The notes under the pieces were generated by a model, which searched no databases, was not told the origin of the DNA, and worked only from the letters and a program-made list of their open reading frames with translations. The translations under genes and the position numbers were made by a program. A stretch of 64,000 nt of DNA from assembly GCA_963828625.1 (NCBI GenBank), contig CAWHEX010000005.1:306098-370097 (forward strand). Reading direction: 5' to 3'. Shown piece by piece: positions 45,818 to 54,077 of the stretch. The first letter of the stretch is position 1. Each line of letters opens with the position of its first letter. Origin of the DNA: PALSA-894 sp963828625 (lineage in GTDB: Bacteria; Pseudomonadota; Alphaproteobacteria; Rhizobiales; Xanthobacteraceae).

Positions 45818-46193
45818 GTCATCTGAAGGCGATCAACCGCAAGGCGGACTCGTCGTCAGACGGAGCATCGACGCAGCAGCAGGTGACGGCCGCAGCCGGC
45901 GCGAGGACGGCAGGACGTCGTCGCGCTGCAGCGCGGCGGTCCGCCGCAGCAGCCGGAGCCGGCCGCACATTCCGCTCGGCTGCTCGCTGGTGTTCTCGCC
46001 CGGCTGGGAAGCCGATCGCACCGGCGGCACGGCCGGACTCTGCCAGCCGGTCGAGCGCGACCTGTTCGACTGCCACATCGGCTGCTACTGGCCGGCGCAG
46101 GTGCCGGACCAGCTCAACCACGCGCCCGACTGGACCAGCAAGTGCGCGGCCGCCCAGAAGGACTGGCGCAAGATCGATCTCGTCTTCCCGTGA
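45814..46193 (+). CDS. qhpC: Quinohemoprotein amine dehydrogenase gamma subunit (CTQ-bearing)
   Basis: The small peptide that carries cysteine tryptophylquinone. A leader MSHLKAINRKADS precedes a core with indels, then GCSLVFSPGWEADRTGGTAG LCQPVERDLFDCHIGCYWPA QVPDQLNHAPDWTSKCAAAQ KDWRKIDLVFP. Numbering the first core Cys as 7, the sequence gives Cys7-Glu16, Cys27-Asp33, Cys41-Asp49 and Cys37-Trp43. These are the four crosslinks known in the Paracoccus subunit. Leader cleavage (by QhpE in Paracoccus) would free the core. Frameshifts affect only the leader and linker, near 45850 and 45985. Confidence 0.92.
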
Positions 46194-46212
46194 GCGCCGT
46201 GAGGACTGCCGC

Positions 46213-47393
46213 ATGTCCGTCAGTCGTTTCGCTCCGCGCTGTCGTGCCGTCGCTGCGCTCGCCATCGCGGCTGATGCTGTGGGAGCCGGTCTCGTCCGCG
46301 CAGCCGCGAGCAAGAGCGCCGTCGCGGCCGCAGGCACCAGCGCCGGCAACGGGCACGCATCTACGTCGGCACCTTCCCGAATCAGTTCTGGATCATCGAC
46401 GAGGCGACGCGAAGGTCGTCGGCACGATCCCGTACAAGTCCGGCATCCCGCGCCGCACGTCGCTGTCGCGCGACCGGACGCGCTTCTACACCATCGAAGC
46501 GCAGATGGAGAAGGTCGAGATCATCGACATCGCCGCGCGCAAGACCATCGACACGTTCACGCTGAGCGAGCCGAACAAGCACGTCCGCATCCGCAGCCTC
46601 GAGCCGGATCCGAAGCACCGCTTCGTGATCATGGTGACCAGGACCGCCACCAAGCTGATCGATCGCTGGGAGATCGGGCCGCCGACGCTCGTGCAGTACG
46701 ACCTGGCGTCGCACAAGATCACGCGCACGATCCCGTGGCCGAACGGCGAGGAGCGCGAGAACGCCAACATCCAGTTCTCGCCCGACGGCACGCTGATGTA
46801 CCTGTTCAGCGATCAGGACGTGCTGATCTACGAGACGACGACGTTCACGCAGATCGACAAGTGGGAGCTGTCGAAGCCGATCGAGGAGGGCTTCGGCCGG
46901 CTCGACTTCGGCTCGACCGACGCCGTCAACGACGAGCCCGGCTTCTACACCGGCATCTTCACCATCCAGGATCCGGTGCAGCACCGGCGCATCATGGGCA
47001 TCGGCCGCGTCAACCTGGCGGCGAAGACCGTCGAGTTCTACACGCTCGGCCCGGCGACGCCGGTCGGCTTCACGCATGGCGCCCGGACCGCAAGGTCGCC
47101 TACGGCCTGATGTCAGGACATCGGCCGCTTCGAGTTCTGGAAGTTCGACCTCGCAGAGCAAGCAGCTCGCCAGCCGCACCGAGTTCAAGGGCCGCCCGCG
47201 CATGTCGCTCAAGACCAGCTCGAACGGCAAGGTGCTCTACATCTACAACGCCGGCGACACCATCGATCTCTACGACGCGGCGACCTACAAGTTCATGAAC
47301 GCGATTCAGCTCGAGGGCGACACGACGACCGAGATGTTCGTGTTCCCGCCGGCGCACGCCGGCGACGCGACCACGTCCGTCAGCGATGAGTAG
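46213..47393 (+). CDS. qhpB: Quinohemoprotein amine dehydrogenase beta subunit, frameshifted
   Basis: Seven-bladed beta-propeller subunit covering the active site. A poorly resolved signal region (about 46213-46350) is followed by HIYVGTFPNQFWIIDEAT, KVVGTIPYKSGIPRRTSLSR, FYTIEAQMEKVEIIDIAARK, VIMVTRTATKLIDRWEIGPP, NIQFSPDGTLMYLFSDQDVL and FTIQDPVQHRRIMGIGRVNL. It ends with KVLYIYNAGDTIDLYDAATY then MNAIQLEGDTTTEMFVFPP. Blades show the YVx-x-D.....KV repeat. The stretch 46400-47080 is free of breaks; shifts lie near 46290-46360, 46410, 47085, 47118 and 47155. The stop overlaps the next start by 8 bases. Confidence 0.88.
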
Positions 47394-48565
47394 CGTGCCG
47401 ATTCTCGACCGCGATCTGCGCCGCGCGCTGCGGTTCGTCGTGCCGTACTGGCGGCGGCTCGTCGCTGGTGCTCGTGATCAGCCTCGCTGAGCACCGGGCT
47501 GTCGCTCTATCTGCCGCTGCTGTCGCGCGACTTCTTCGACCGCGCGCTGCTCGGCCGCGACGCGTCCAGCCTGATGCGCGTCGCCGTCCTCTTCGCCGTC
47601 ATCACCATCGCCAGCTTCGTGCTGAACGTCGTCAGCGGCCTGCGCTACACGCGCGTGTCGGCGGACATCCTGTTCGACATGCGGCTGGAGATGTATCGCC
47701 ACCTGCAGCGCCTGTCGCCGCGCTTCTACGCCGCACCCGGCATGGGCGACATCATGTCGCGCATCAACAACGACATCGGCGAGATCCAGCGCGATCGCCG
47801 CCGAGACCGCGCTGGCCTGGGTCGGCAACGTGCCTGTTCCTCGTCGGCACGACCGTGCATGCTGGCGTGGCTCGACTGGCGGCTGTTCCTGCTGACCGAC
47901 GGCGACCGCGCCGCGTCGGCCTGTGGGCGCTGTCGCGCTACCGGCGGCGGCTCGAAGGAGAAGTCGCCGTGCTGCGCGCAGCGCAGCGCCGACATCGGCA
48001 GCTTCCTGATCGAAACGCTGCAGGGCGTGCGGCTGGTCGTCACCTCCAACGCGCAGGAGCGCGAGGCCGACGCGGTTCGCGCGAGACGAACCGCGCGTTC
48101 ATCGACGCGCTGATGTCGATGCAGATGGCTGACGTATCTGTCGGGCGGGCTGCCCGGGCTGATGCTGTCGGCCGGCACCGGCGCGGTGTTCGTCTACGGC
48201 GGCCTGCAGGGTGATCGACGGCAGCTGACGCATCGGCACCTTCGTCGCCTTCATGGCGTACCAGATGCGCTTCCTGCCGCCGCTCCAGGCGCTGATGGGG
48301 CTGTACGCCAACCTGGCCACCGCGCGCGTCTCGCTGCGCCGCGTGTCGGAGATGCTCGACACGTCCGGTCGGAGGTCGAGGAGCGCGACGACGCCGTCGC
48401 GATCTGGCGTGGCGGCGCGGCGAGGTCGTGTTCGACAACGTCACGCTGTCGTTCGATCGCGGCGGCCCGTGCTCGATCGGCTGTCGTTCACGCGTCGCGC
48501 CGGCGAAGTGCTCGCGATCGTCGGGCCGAGCGGCAGCGGCAAGTCGACGGTCGCCGACCTGATCG
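47386..48565 (+). CDS. qhpF: QhpF-type ABC exporter, frameshifted and cut at the 3' end
   Basis: Half-transporter (membrane domain then ATPase). MSSVPILDRDLRRALRFVVP YWRRL begins the first helix bundle. Later pieces are SLYLPLLSRDFFDRALLGRD, ILFDMRLEMYRHLQRLSPRF YAAPGMGDIMSRINNDIGEI and RFLPPLQALMGLYANLATAR VSLRRVSEMLD. The ATPase starts VVFDNVTLSFDRGGPVLDRL and shows the Walker A GPSGSGKSTVADLIVRL, where the sequence abruptly changes to another organism. The signature and Walker B are lost. In Paracoccus, QhpF moves the modified gamma subunit to the periplasm. About eight one-base shifts occur. Confidence 0.85.
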
Positions 48566-48585
48566 TCCGGCTCCGGCAGGCTGCC
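48555..48585. other. Scaffold junction inside the ABC exporter
   Basis: The plus-strand ATPase reading DLIVRL stops making sense at about 48,565. From about 48,570 the minus strand reads VPLLGGSLP of an M20 peptidase. Both genes are cut here, each missing its C-terminal part, so two unrelated sequences have been joined. Confidence 0.75.
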
Positions 48586-49784
48586 GCCCAGCAGCGGCAC
48601 GTCGATCGGCGCCTTGCCGAAGCCGCGCTCCACCGCGCGCCGCACCACCTCTGCCAGGGGATGCTCCAGCGGCGTGTACGAGGGCTCCATGCTCCCCAGC
48701 CGCCGCACCTCCACCTCCGGCGCGTGCGCCGCCACGTGCGCCTGGAACTTGGCGAAGATGTCGTCGGCAGCGCTGATCGGGCACCAGCCGCATGTCCATC
48801 TTCACCAGCGCGGTCGAGGGGATCACCGTCTTGGTTCCCTCCCCGCCATAGCCGCTGGTAAAGCCGGCGATGTTCAGCGTCGGCGTCGTCATCAGCCGCT
48901 CGAAATAGCCTAAATCTTCAGGCGGCGGCAGCGTCTCGCCGGCCGATCGTCGCCAGCGAGGCCCGCGTGTCGATCGGCATCGCCGCAATTGCTCGCTCCA
49001 CGGCCGGGGTCGCCGGGCGCACGTCGTCGTAGAAGCCGGGGATCGTCACCCGCCCGTTCGCATCGCGCATCGTCGCCAGCAGCTGCACCAGGGTCCAGGC
49101 CGGGTTCGGCGCAATGCCGCCCCAGTTGCCGGAGTGCAGATCGTGGCTGGCGCCTCTCGCCCGCAGTTCGACGATAGAGCAGCCCGCGCACCCCGTAGAT
49201 CACCTGCGGGTAGGCGTCGTCATGCACCGGGCCGTCGGAGGTGTAGACCAGGTCGGCGGCAAGCAGGTCGCGGATGCTCCTCGACAAAGGCATCGAGGTG
49301 CGGCGAGCCGGTCTCCTCTTCGCCCTCGATCAGGAACTTGATCCGATCGGCAGCGTCCCGGCCGCTTCCAGCCAGGCCCGGGCGCGGCGATCTGGGCGAA
49401 GATGCTGGCCCTTGTTGTCGCCGGCTCCGCGCGCGAAGAGCTTGCCGTCGCGCAGGTCGGCTCGAAGGGCGGGGAGAGCCACTGGTCGAGCGGTTCCGGC
49501 GGCTGCACGTCGTAGTGACCGTAGATCAGCACTGTCGGTTGGCCGGCCGGGCCCAGCCACTCGGCGTAGATCACGGGTGCGCTGGCGTCGGCATCAGCCT
49601 TGCGCTGAAGCCCGCCTCGGTCAGCAGTCCGCGACGAAGAGATCGGCGCACTCCCGCACCCCAACGTTCTGCGCGCTGATGCTGGGCTGGCGACAGGCCG
49701 GCACAGATCTGCCAGATCGCGCTCCCGGTTCTGTTCGACGGCCCGAAGGACGCGATCGAGTGGTCGTTCACCTGGTTGGTTCAT
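48570..49784 (-). CDS. M20-family peptidase, C-terminus missing, frameshifted
   Basis: Zinc dipeptidase-like enzyme. Start at 49784: MNQPGERPLDRVLRAVEQNR, then in mixed frames LLTEAGFSARLMPTP, VIYAEWLGPAGQPTVLIYGH YDVQPPEPLDQWLSPPFEP (metal-binding HYDVQP), LFARGAGDNKGQ (bridging Asp), FLIEGEEETGS (catalytic Glu pair), DGPVHDDAYPQVIYGVRGLL, HDLHSGNWGGIAPNPAWTLV, GYGGEGTKTVIPSTALVKMD MRLVPDQ and, last, VPLLGGSLP. At least eight one-base shifts occur. The final 50 or so residues are lost at the junction. The style matches M20 peptidases of Thermomicrobia. Confidence 0.85.
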
Positions 49785-49918
49785 CGTGAGATACCCATCC
49801 CTTGCTGGTAAGCACGCCGGTCGGCGGCTCAACGTGCAGTCGATCCCGACCATTCTGACCGATCTGATACGATGCCGCCCCCGCCGTCCATCCGCGGGAA
49901 GCGACGGGGAAGCCACCA
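49785..49918. other. Probable third junction, between M20 gene and lyase gene
   Basis: The M20 gene begins at 49,784 going left. The rightward lyase begins only at its middle (MPGITHTQPAQPTTL). About 150 N-terminal lyase residues are absent, and no lyase sequence can be found in this 134-base gap. The base quality also improves here. Together these suggest another join near 49,880-49,918. Confidence 0.55.
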
Positions 49919-50825
49919 ATGCCCGGGATTACCCATACTCAACCCGCCCAACCGACGACTCTCGCCCACCACCTGCTCGGGGTCATTGGTCCACTTGAAC
50001 GCGACAGCGAGCGCCTGCGGCAGGCCTATGCTCGCGTGAACTGTCCGCCGCTCAGGGCCGCGGCCTTCACCACAACCAGTTCTCCGATTGATCGCGCCCT
50101 TACCGCGCAACTGCTCGGCTGCGACGGGTTCGTCGAAAACGGCTACGACGCGGTCGGCGCCAGCGACTTCATGCTCGAAGCAACCCAGACCCTCGTCACG
50201 CTTGCCGCGAGCCTCTCGCGCTTCGTCTACGACCTGCTCATCTGGGCGCGGGCCGAAGCCAGCGTCCTTCGCATCCACGACGAGTTCGTACAGGAACAGC
50301 TCGATCATGCCGCAGAAGCGGAATCCAATCGTGCTGGAGCACGTTCGGGCGCGCGTCAGCTACGTCTATGGCGAGGCCGCCGCCGTCGCGACCATGATCC
50401 ATTCGGCCGCCTTCGGAGACACGGTCGACGTCGAAGATCCCAATTACGTCCCGATTACGCGGGCATTCGACGCCCTCGTGCGCGACCACGGATTGCCCTT
50501 CCGTACAGTTCACCGGATCGTTTCGGGCCTCGTCAAGCAAGGCACCGGCGCCATCGACGCCGGCGCGGTCGCCGCAGCGACTGAGCGGGTGCTCGGTCAC
50601 GCCTTGACTATCGACGACGACTGGCTCGAAGCGATCCTCGATCCACGTCGCTTCGTCGAGTCCCGCGACCTCCCCGGCGGTCCAGCGCCGTCTGCCACTG
50701 CGGTCGCGATCTCCGCCGCCCGCGGCGGTCTCCGCCACGACCGATTGCATACCGCGGACGCGGAACGTCAGCTGAACGGCTCGACGAACGAGCGTGCCCG
50801 GCGAATCGACACGATCCTCTTGTGA
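49919..50825 (+). CDS. Argininosuccinate-lyase-family protein, N-terminus missing, one frameshift
   Basis: Member of the fumarase/aspartase superfamily, closest to ArgH. The sequence enters at the conserved MPGITHTQPAQPTTLAHHLL, continues TTTSSPIDRALTAQLLGCDG, FVENGYDAVGASDFMLE, and after a one-base break near 50297 reads SSIMPQKRNPIVLEHVRARV (the superfamily GSSxMPxKxN loop). The C-terminal part ends TNERARRIDTILL. Classical ArgH has KDLQEDKE after this loop, but here it is AAFGDTVDVEDPN, so the substrate may differ. About 150 N-terminal residues with the first active-site block are missing. The stop overlaps the next start by 4 bases. Confidence 0.75.
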
Positions 50826-51601
50826 CCGTGTCGAAGCCACACCAGGTCGCAACACCGCCCGCCCGCGATAAAGGTCACCGTATCGAAATCGAGCCAGAGC
50901 GCGTCTTTCGCGTTCTGCTGACTGTCATTATCCTGCTTACCATCCTCGCAATCGCGGCAGAGCTGACGAGGAACTTCGATGCGACCGATCGCGATGCTCT
51001 GCCCCGCACCCTGCGCATCATCCGCCGCAACTTCAACCCCAGCGCGGAACAGACTGTGGGCACCTGGTTTACCGCCGGCATGCTCCTCGGCGCGGGCTTG
51101 CTTGTCGCGGCCATCGCCGCCGCCGCCCGCGCGGCTCGCGACCGATGGGCGCGCCACTGGCTCGGCGTGGCCATCATCTTGATCTTTCTCTCGTGCGACG
51201 AAGGCGCTTCGCTCCACGAGCAACTCGGCGACTGGGTCAAAGACGTCATACCGACCGGCGGCCCCTTCCTCTGGGCCTGGGTCGTGCCCTACTCAATCTT
51301 TGCGGCAGTTGTCGGGCTGACCTACCTGTCGTTCCTGCGCGCCCTGCCGCCCGACTCCCGCCGCCAGTTCATCCTCGCCGCCGCGATCTACATCGGCGGC
51401 GCGCTCATCATCGAGATGATCGAAGCTGGCATCACCGACGCCCGCGGTCGGGGCGGCGGCCCCGTCACCGTCCTCGCCGTCGTCGAAGAGACCGCCGAAA
51501 TGGCCGGCGTGGCGTACCTGATCTACGCCCTCCTCCACCACATCGCGGAACACGTGCCGGTGTCTTTGACAGTGGAAGCTTCCCGAAAGCACCGCGCGTA
51601 G
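50822..51601 (+). CDS. Multi-helix membrane protein, unknown function
   Basis: A 259-residue protein with about six membrane helices: VLLTVIILLTILAIAAEL, GMLLGAGLLVAAIAAAARAA, WLGVAIILIFLSCDEGASLH, FLWAWVVPYSIFAAVVGLTY, FILAAAIYIGGALIIEMIEA and TAEMAGVAYLIYALLHHIAE. DEGASLHEQLGDW between helices 3 and 4 and a Glu-rich EETAEMAG segment are notable charged patches in or next to the membrane. Start is GTG 50822, overlapping the lyase stop (GTGA). I recognise no family name. Confidence 0.7.
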   Translation: MTVSKPHQVATPPARDKGHRIEIEPERVFRVLLTVIILLTILAIAAELTRNFDATDRDALPRTLRIIRRNFNPSAEQTVGTWFTAGMLLGAGLLVAAIAAAARAARDRWARHWLGVAIILIFLSCDEGASLHEQLGDWVKDVIPTGGPFLWAWVVPYSIFAAVVGLTYLSFLRALPPDSRRQFILAAAIYIGGALIIEMIEAGITDARGRGGGPVTVLAVVEETAEMAGVAYLIYALLHHIAEHVPVSLTVEASRKHRA

Positions 51602-51659
51602 GGGCGCGATTCATTGCGCCCCATACGCGCGGTTCCTGCATCCCACTATGCGTTCTTCC

Positions 51660-51941
51660 TTAGTGTCCCAGTCCCACCGCCCCCGTCTCACTGTCTTCCG
51701 CGCGCAGCAATCGCACCAGACCATACAGGCTGACAATCGTCCACACCCCCTCCAGCAGCAAGAATCCCCACTGCTCTTCCAGGATCGCAATGGTCGACAG
51801 AATCGCCGACCCGACCACATTGAGGAGCACGTAGGTCAACCCCGACGCCGGAATCCGCCCAAACAGGTTCCCAATGAACGCGATCAGGATCAGCACCGAC
51901 CCACCCAACGAGACTATCTGCTCCACCGTGCTTCTCCCCAT
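51660..51941 (-). CDS. CBU_0592-family membrane protein
   Basis: A 93-residue protein with three helices: EQIVSLGGSVLILIAFIGNL, GLTYVLLNVVGSAILSTIAI and FLLLEGVWTIVSLYGLVRLL. The N-D/N-xxGS-x and E-Q-WGF-LLE-VW-VSLYGL pattern is that of the small CBU_0592 family. It lies 7 bases after the S9 peptidase gene's stop, at the end of that leftward pair. Function unknown. Confidence 0.8.
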   Translation of the reverse strand: MGRSTVEQIVSLGGSVLILIAFIGNLFGRIPASGLTYVLLNVVGSAILSTIAILEEQWGFLLLEGVWTIVSLYGLVRLLRAEDSETGAVGLGH

Positions 51942-51948
51942 ACTCCCG

Positions 51949-53907
51949 CTACAGATTCTCGATCGGCACCGGATCGATCGCGTCCGCCGGCTCGAACCCG
52001 AAGATCTTGCCGTAGAAGTACAACTCGGCCTCCAGTGCCCGCTTGACGTTTTCCGCCCGCCGGAACCCGTGCTGCTCGCCCGCGAATGGGATGTAGGCGA
52101 CAGGCAGTCCCTTTGCCTTCACCGCTGCGAACATCGTCTCGGCCTGGGAGGGGGGCACGACCTTGTCCTCCAGCCCCTGGAAAAGGATCAGCGGGCAGGA
52201 GAGCTGGGCTGTGAAGTGGATCGGCGACCGCTCCTCGTATAGGTCCTTTCGGGCTGGGTACGGGCCGATCAGATTGTCCAGATACCGGCTTTCAAACTTG
52301 TGAGTATCGGTTGCCATCGTCTCCAGGTCGCTGATCCCGAAATGGCTGGCACCTACCGCAAAGACGTCGCGGAAGGTAAGCGCCGCCAACGTGGTGTACC
52401 CGCCGGCACTGCCACCCCGGATCATGAGCCTGGCCCCATCGACTTCTCCCTGCTCGGCAAGCCAGCGGGCACCGTTGCAGCAGTCGTCGACATCGACCAC
52501 GCCCCAGGCGCCGTTGAGCCGCTCCCGGTAGGCCCGGCCAAATCCAGTGCTGCCCCCATAATTGACGTCCAGCACCGCAATCCCGCGTGACGTCCAGTAC
52601 TGGATTGCCAACTCGAAACTGGGCTCGGTCGCTCCCGTCGGACCGCCGTGTGAGAGGACCAGCAGCGGCGGCCGTTCCCCAGCCGGCGCCGCGAAATGCT
52701 GATTCTCCGGGGGGTAGAAGAACCCGAATGCGGTCAACCCGCCCTCGGTGGGGAACTCGACCGCTCGGGGCATCGACAGATACCCGGCATCCGGGACCGT
52801 CTCCGTAGCCCGGCGCAACTCGGTCCGTGCTCCGGTCCCCAGATCGAGCCGGACGACGGCCTTCGGCGACGATGGCGACCCTCCATGGAACAGGACTGTC
52901 GATCCGGACGCGCTCACGTTATCGATCTCGTCGTACGGCAGATCGATCCTGATCAGCTCCCCACCGCCCTCCTGGAGCGTCGCGAGCGACCAGGTACCGC
53001 TCTCGCAGACCGCGCAGACAATTCGGCCGTCGTCGAGGACATCGTAGGTCCGCATCCCAAAGAGCCATAGGGGCAACCCGAACTCGGCCTCCATCGGGCA
53101 CAACGGCTGGATCTCGGTCGTCCCCGCTGCCCGGCGATACAGGTTCCACCAGCCGCTCCGATCAGACACGAAGATCAGATCGCCATCTGGCGACCATTCC
53201 GGCTGGAAGATCGACTCGGCCACGCCGCCCGCAACGTGAGTGGCCGCCTCCAGCAGACCCGGCCCTGTGACCTCGGCATCCCACAGGTCGGTGCCGTCCC
53301 AGGGCATGTTGGGATGATTCCACGAGAGCCAGGTCAGCCGCGAGCCATCCGGCGATAGGCGAGGAGCCGCCACGAAATCAGTCCCCTCGACCAGAGCCGT
53401 GCCTTCGTCACCGCCGGCATCCCCCGCCAGCGAGACCGCGACGATCGTATTGACGGCCTCGCCGCCTCCGCGATGGTCCTCCCGCACGCAGATGAGCCGG
53501 TCCCGCCGGTCGTCAAACACGATGTCCGCGTACCGTAGGGCCCCGTCCGACTCGGGCGTCAGTGGTTGGGGCATCCTCCTGCCGCGATCCAAACGGTACA
53601 GGCGCTGATCCCCATCGTTGGCGAAAACCACCACGCCATTCTGAACGGCGAACGCCCCACCGCCATACTCATGAACCCGTGTGCGGACATTGAATGTCCA
53701 CGGGGTGACTTCGATGATCTGATCGTCGGCGCCGGCTCGGATGAGTGCATTGCGCCCACCTTCGCTCGGCCGCCCTTCGAGCCAATAGGCATCGTGCCCA
53801 TCGAGCGAGGCCAAACCGAGCCGGACACTCCCGGCCACGATCGCGTCCGCCGTGATCGGCGACGACCAGCCTCCGTATGCCGCCACCCGGGGTCGTCCCT
53901 CTGCCAC
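51949..53907 (-). CDS. S9 family peptidase (prolyl oligopeptidase / acylaminoacyl-peptidase type)
   Basis: A 652-residue cytoplasmic serine peptidase. The N-terminal beta-propeller (about 1-380) shows repeats such as DGSRLTWLSWNHPNMPWDGT and EWSPDGDLIFVSDRSGWWNL. The C-terminal alpha/beta hydrolase holds the triad: Ser500 in MIRGGSAGGYTTLAALTF, Asp581 in FQGLEDKVVPPSQAE and His613 in FAGEQHGFR. GGPTGATEPSFELAIQYWTS and VLDVNYGGSTGFGRAYRERL are typical of the family. It is intact, in a clean part of the scaffold. It likely hydrolyses short or acylated peptides. Confidence 0.95.
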   Translation of the reverse strand: MAEGRPRVAAYGGWSSPITADAIVAGSVRLGLASLDGHDAYWLEGRPSEGGRNALIRAGADDQIIEVTPWTFNVRTRVHEYGGGAFAVQNGVVVFANDGDQRLYRLDRGRRMPQPLTPESDGALRYADIVFDDRRDRLICVREDHRGGGEAVNTIVAVSLAGDAGGDEGTALVEGTDFVAAPRLSPDGSRLTWLSWNHPNMPWDGTDLWDAEVTGPGLLEAATHVAGGVAESIFQPEWSPDGDLIFVSDRSGWWNLYRRAAGTTEIQPLCPMEAEFGLPLWLFGMRTYDVLDDGRIVCAVCESGTWSLATLQEGGGELIRIDLPYDEIDNVSASGSTVLFHGGSPSSPKAVVRLDLGTGARTELRRATETVPDAGYLSMPRAVEFPTEGGLTAFGFFYPPENQHFAAPAGERPPLLVLSHGGPTGATEPSFELAIQYWTSRGIAVLDVNYGGSTGFGRAYRERLNGAWGVVDVDDCCNGARWLAEQGEVDGARLMIRGGSAGGYTTLAALTFRDVFAVGASHFGISDLETMATDTHKFESRYLDNLIGPYPARKDLYEERSPIHFTAQLSCPLILFQGLEDKVVPPSQAETMFAAVKAKGLPVAYIPFAGEQHGFRRAENVKRALEAELYFYGKIFGFEPADAIDPVPIENL

Positions 53908-54077
53908 GCTTCTGTCCTTTCGATCTCGATTACCTCACCGTAGGTGGCACAGTCTGCCCCGTTCCCCACCGGTCTGCAACGAACGCGGTCCGGCCCCGCC
54001 GATTGCTCTGCGGGGCCGCACCGGTTGCTTATGCACGTGCCAGATGGATTAGCCGGGGCGTGGGCACATCCCCGAGC

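Noticed and set aside
39692..47393. Programmed frameshifting or recoding across the receptor and qhp genes
   Set aside because: The breaks are too many, have no slippery motif in common and are nearly all one-base insertions that duplicate a neighbour. Read error explains them.
38112..48565. Horizontal transfer of a qhp operon into the alphaproteobacterium
   Set aside because: No integrase, repeat or target duplication at the ends, and genes are cut at both ends on each side. A chimeric assembly is simpler. Spanning reads would reopen this.
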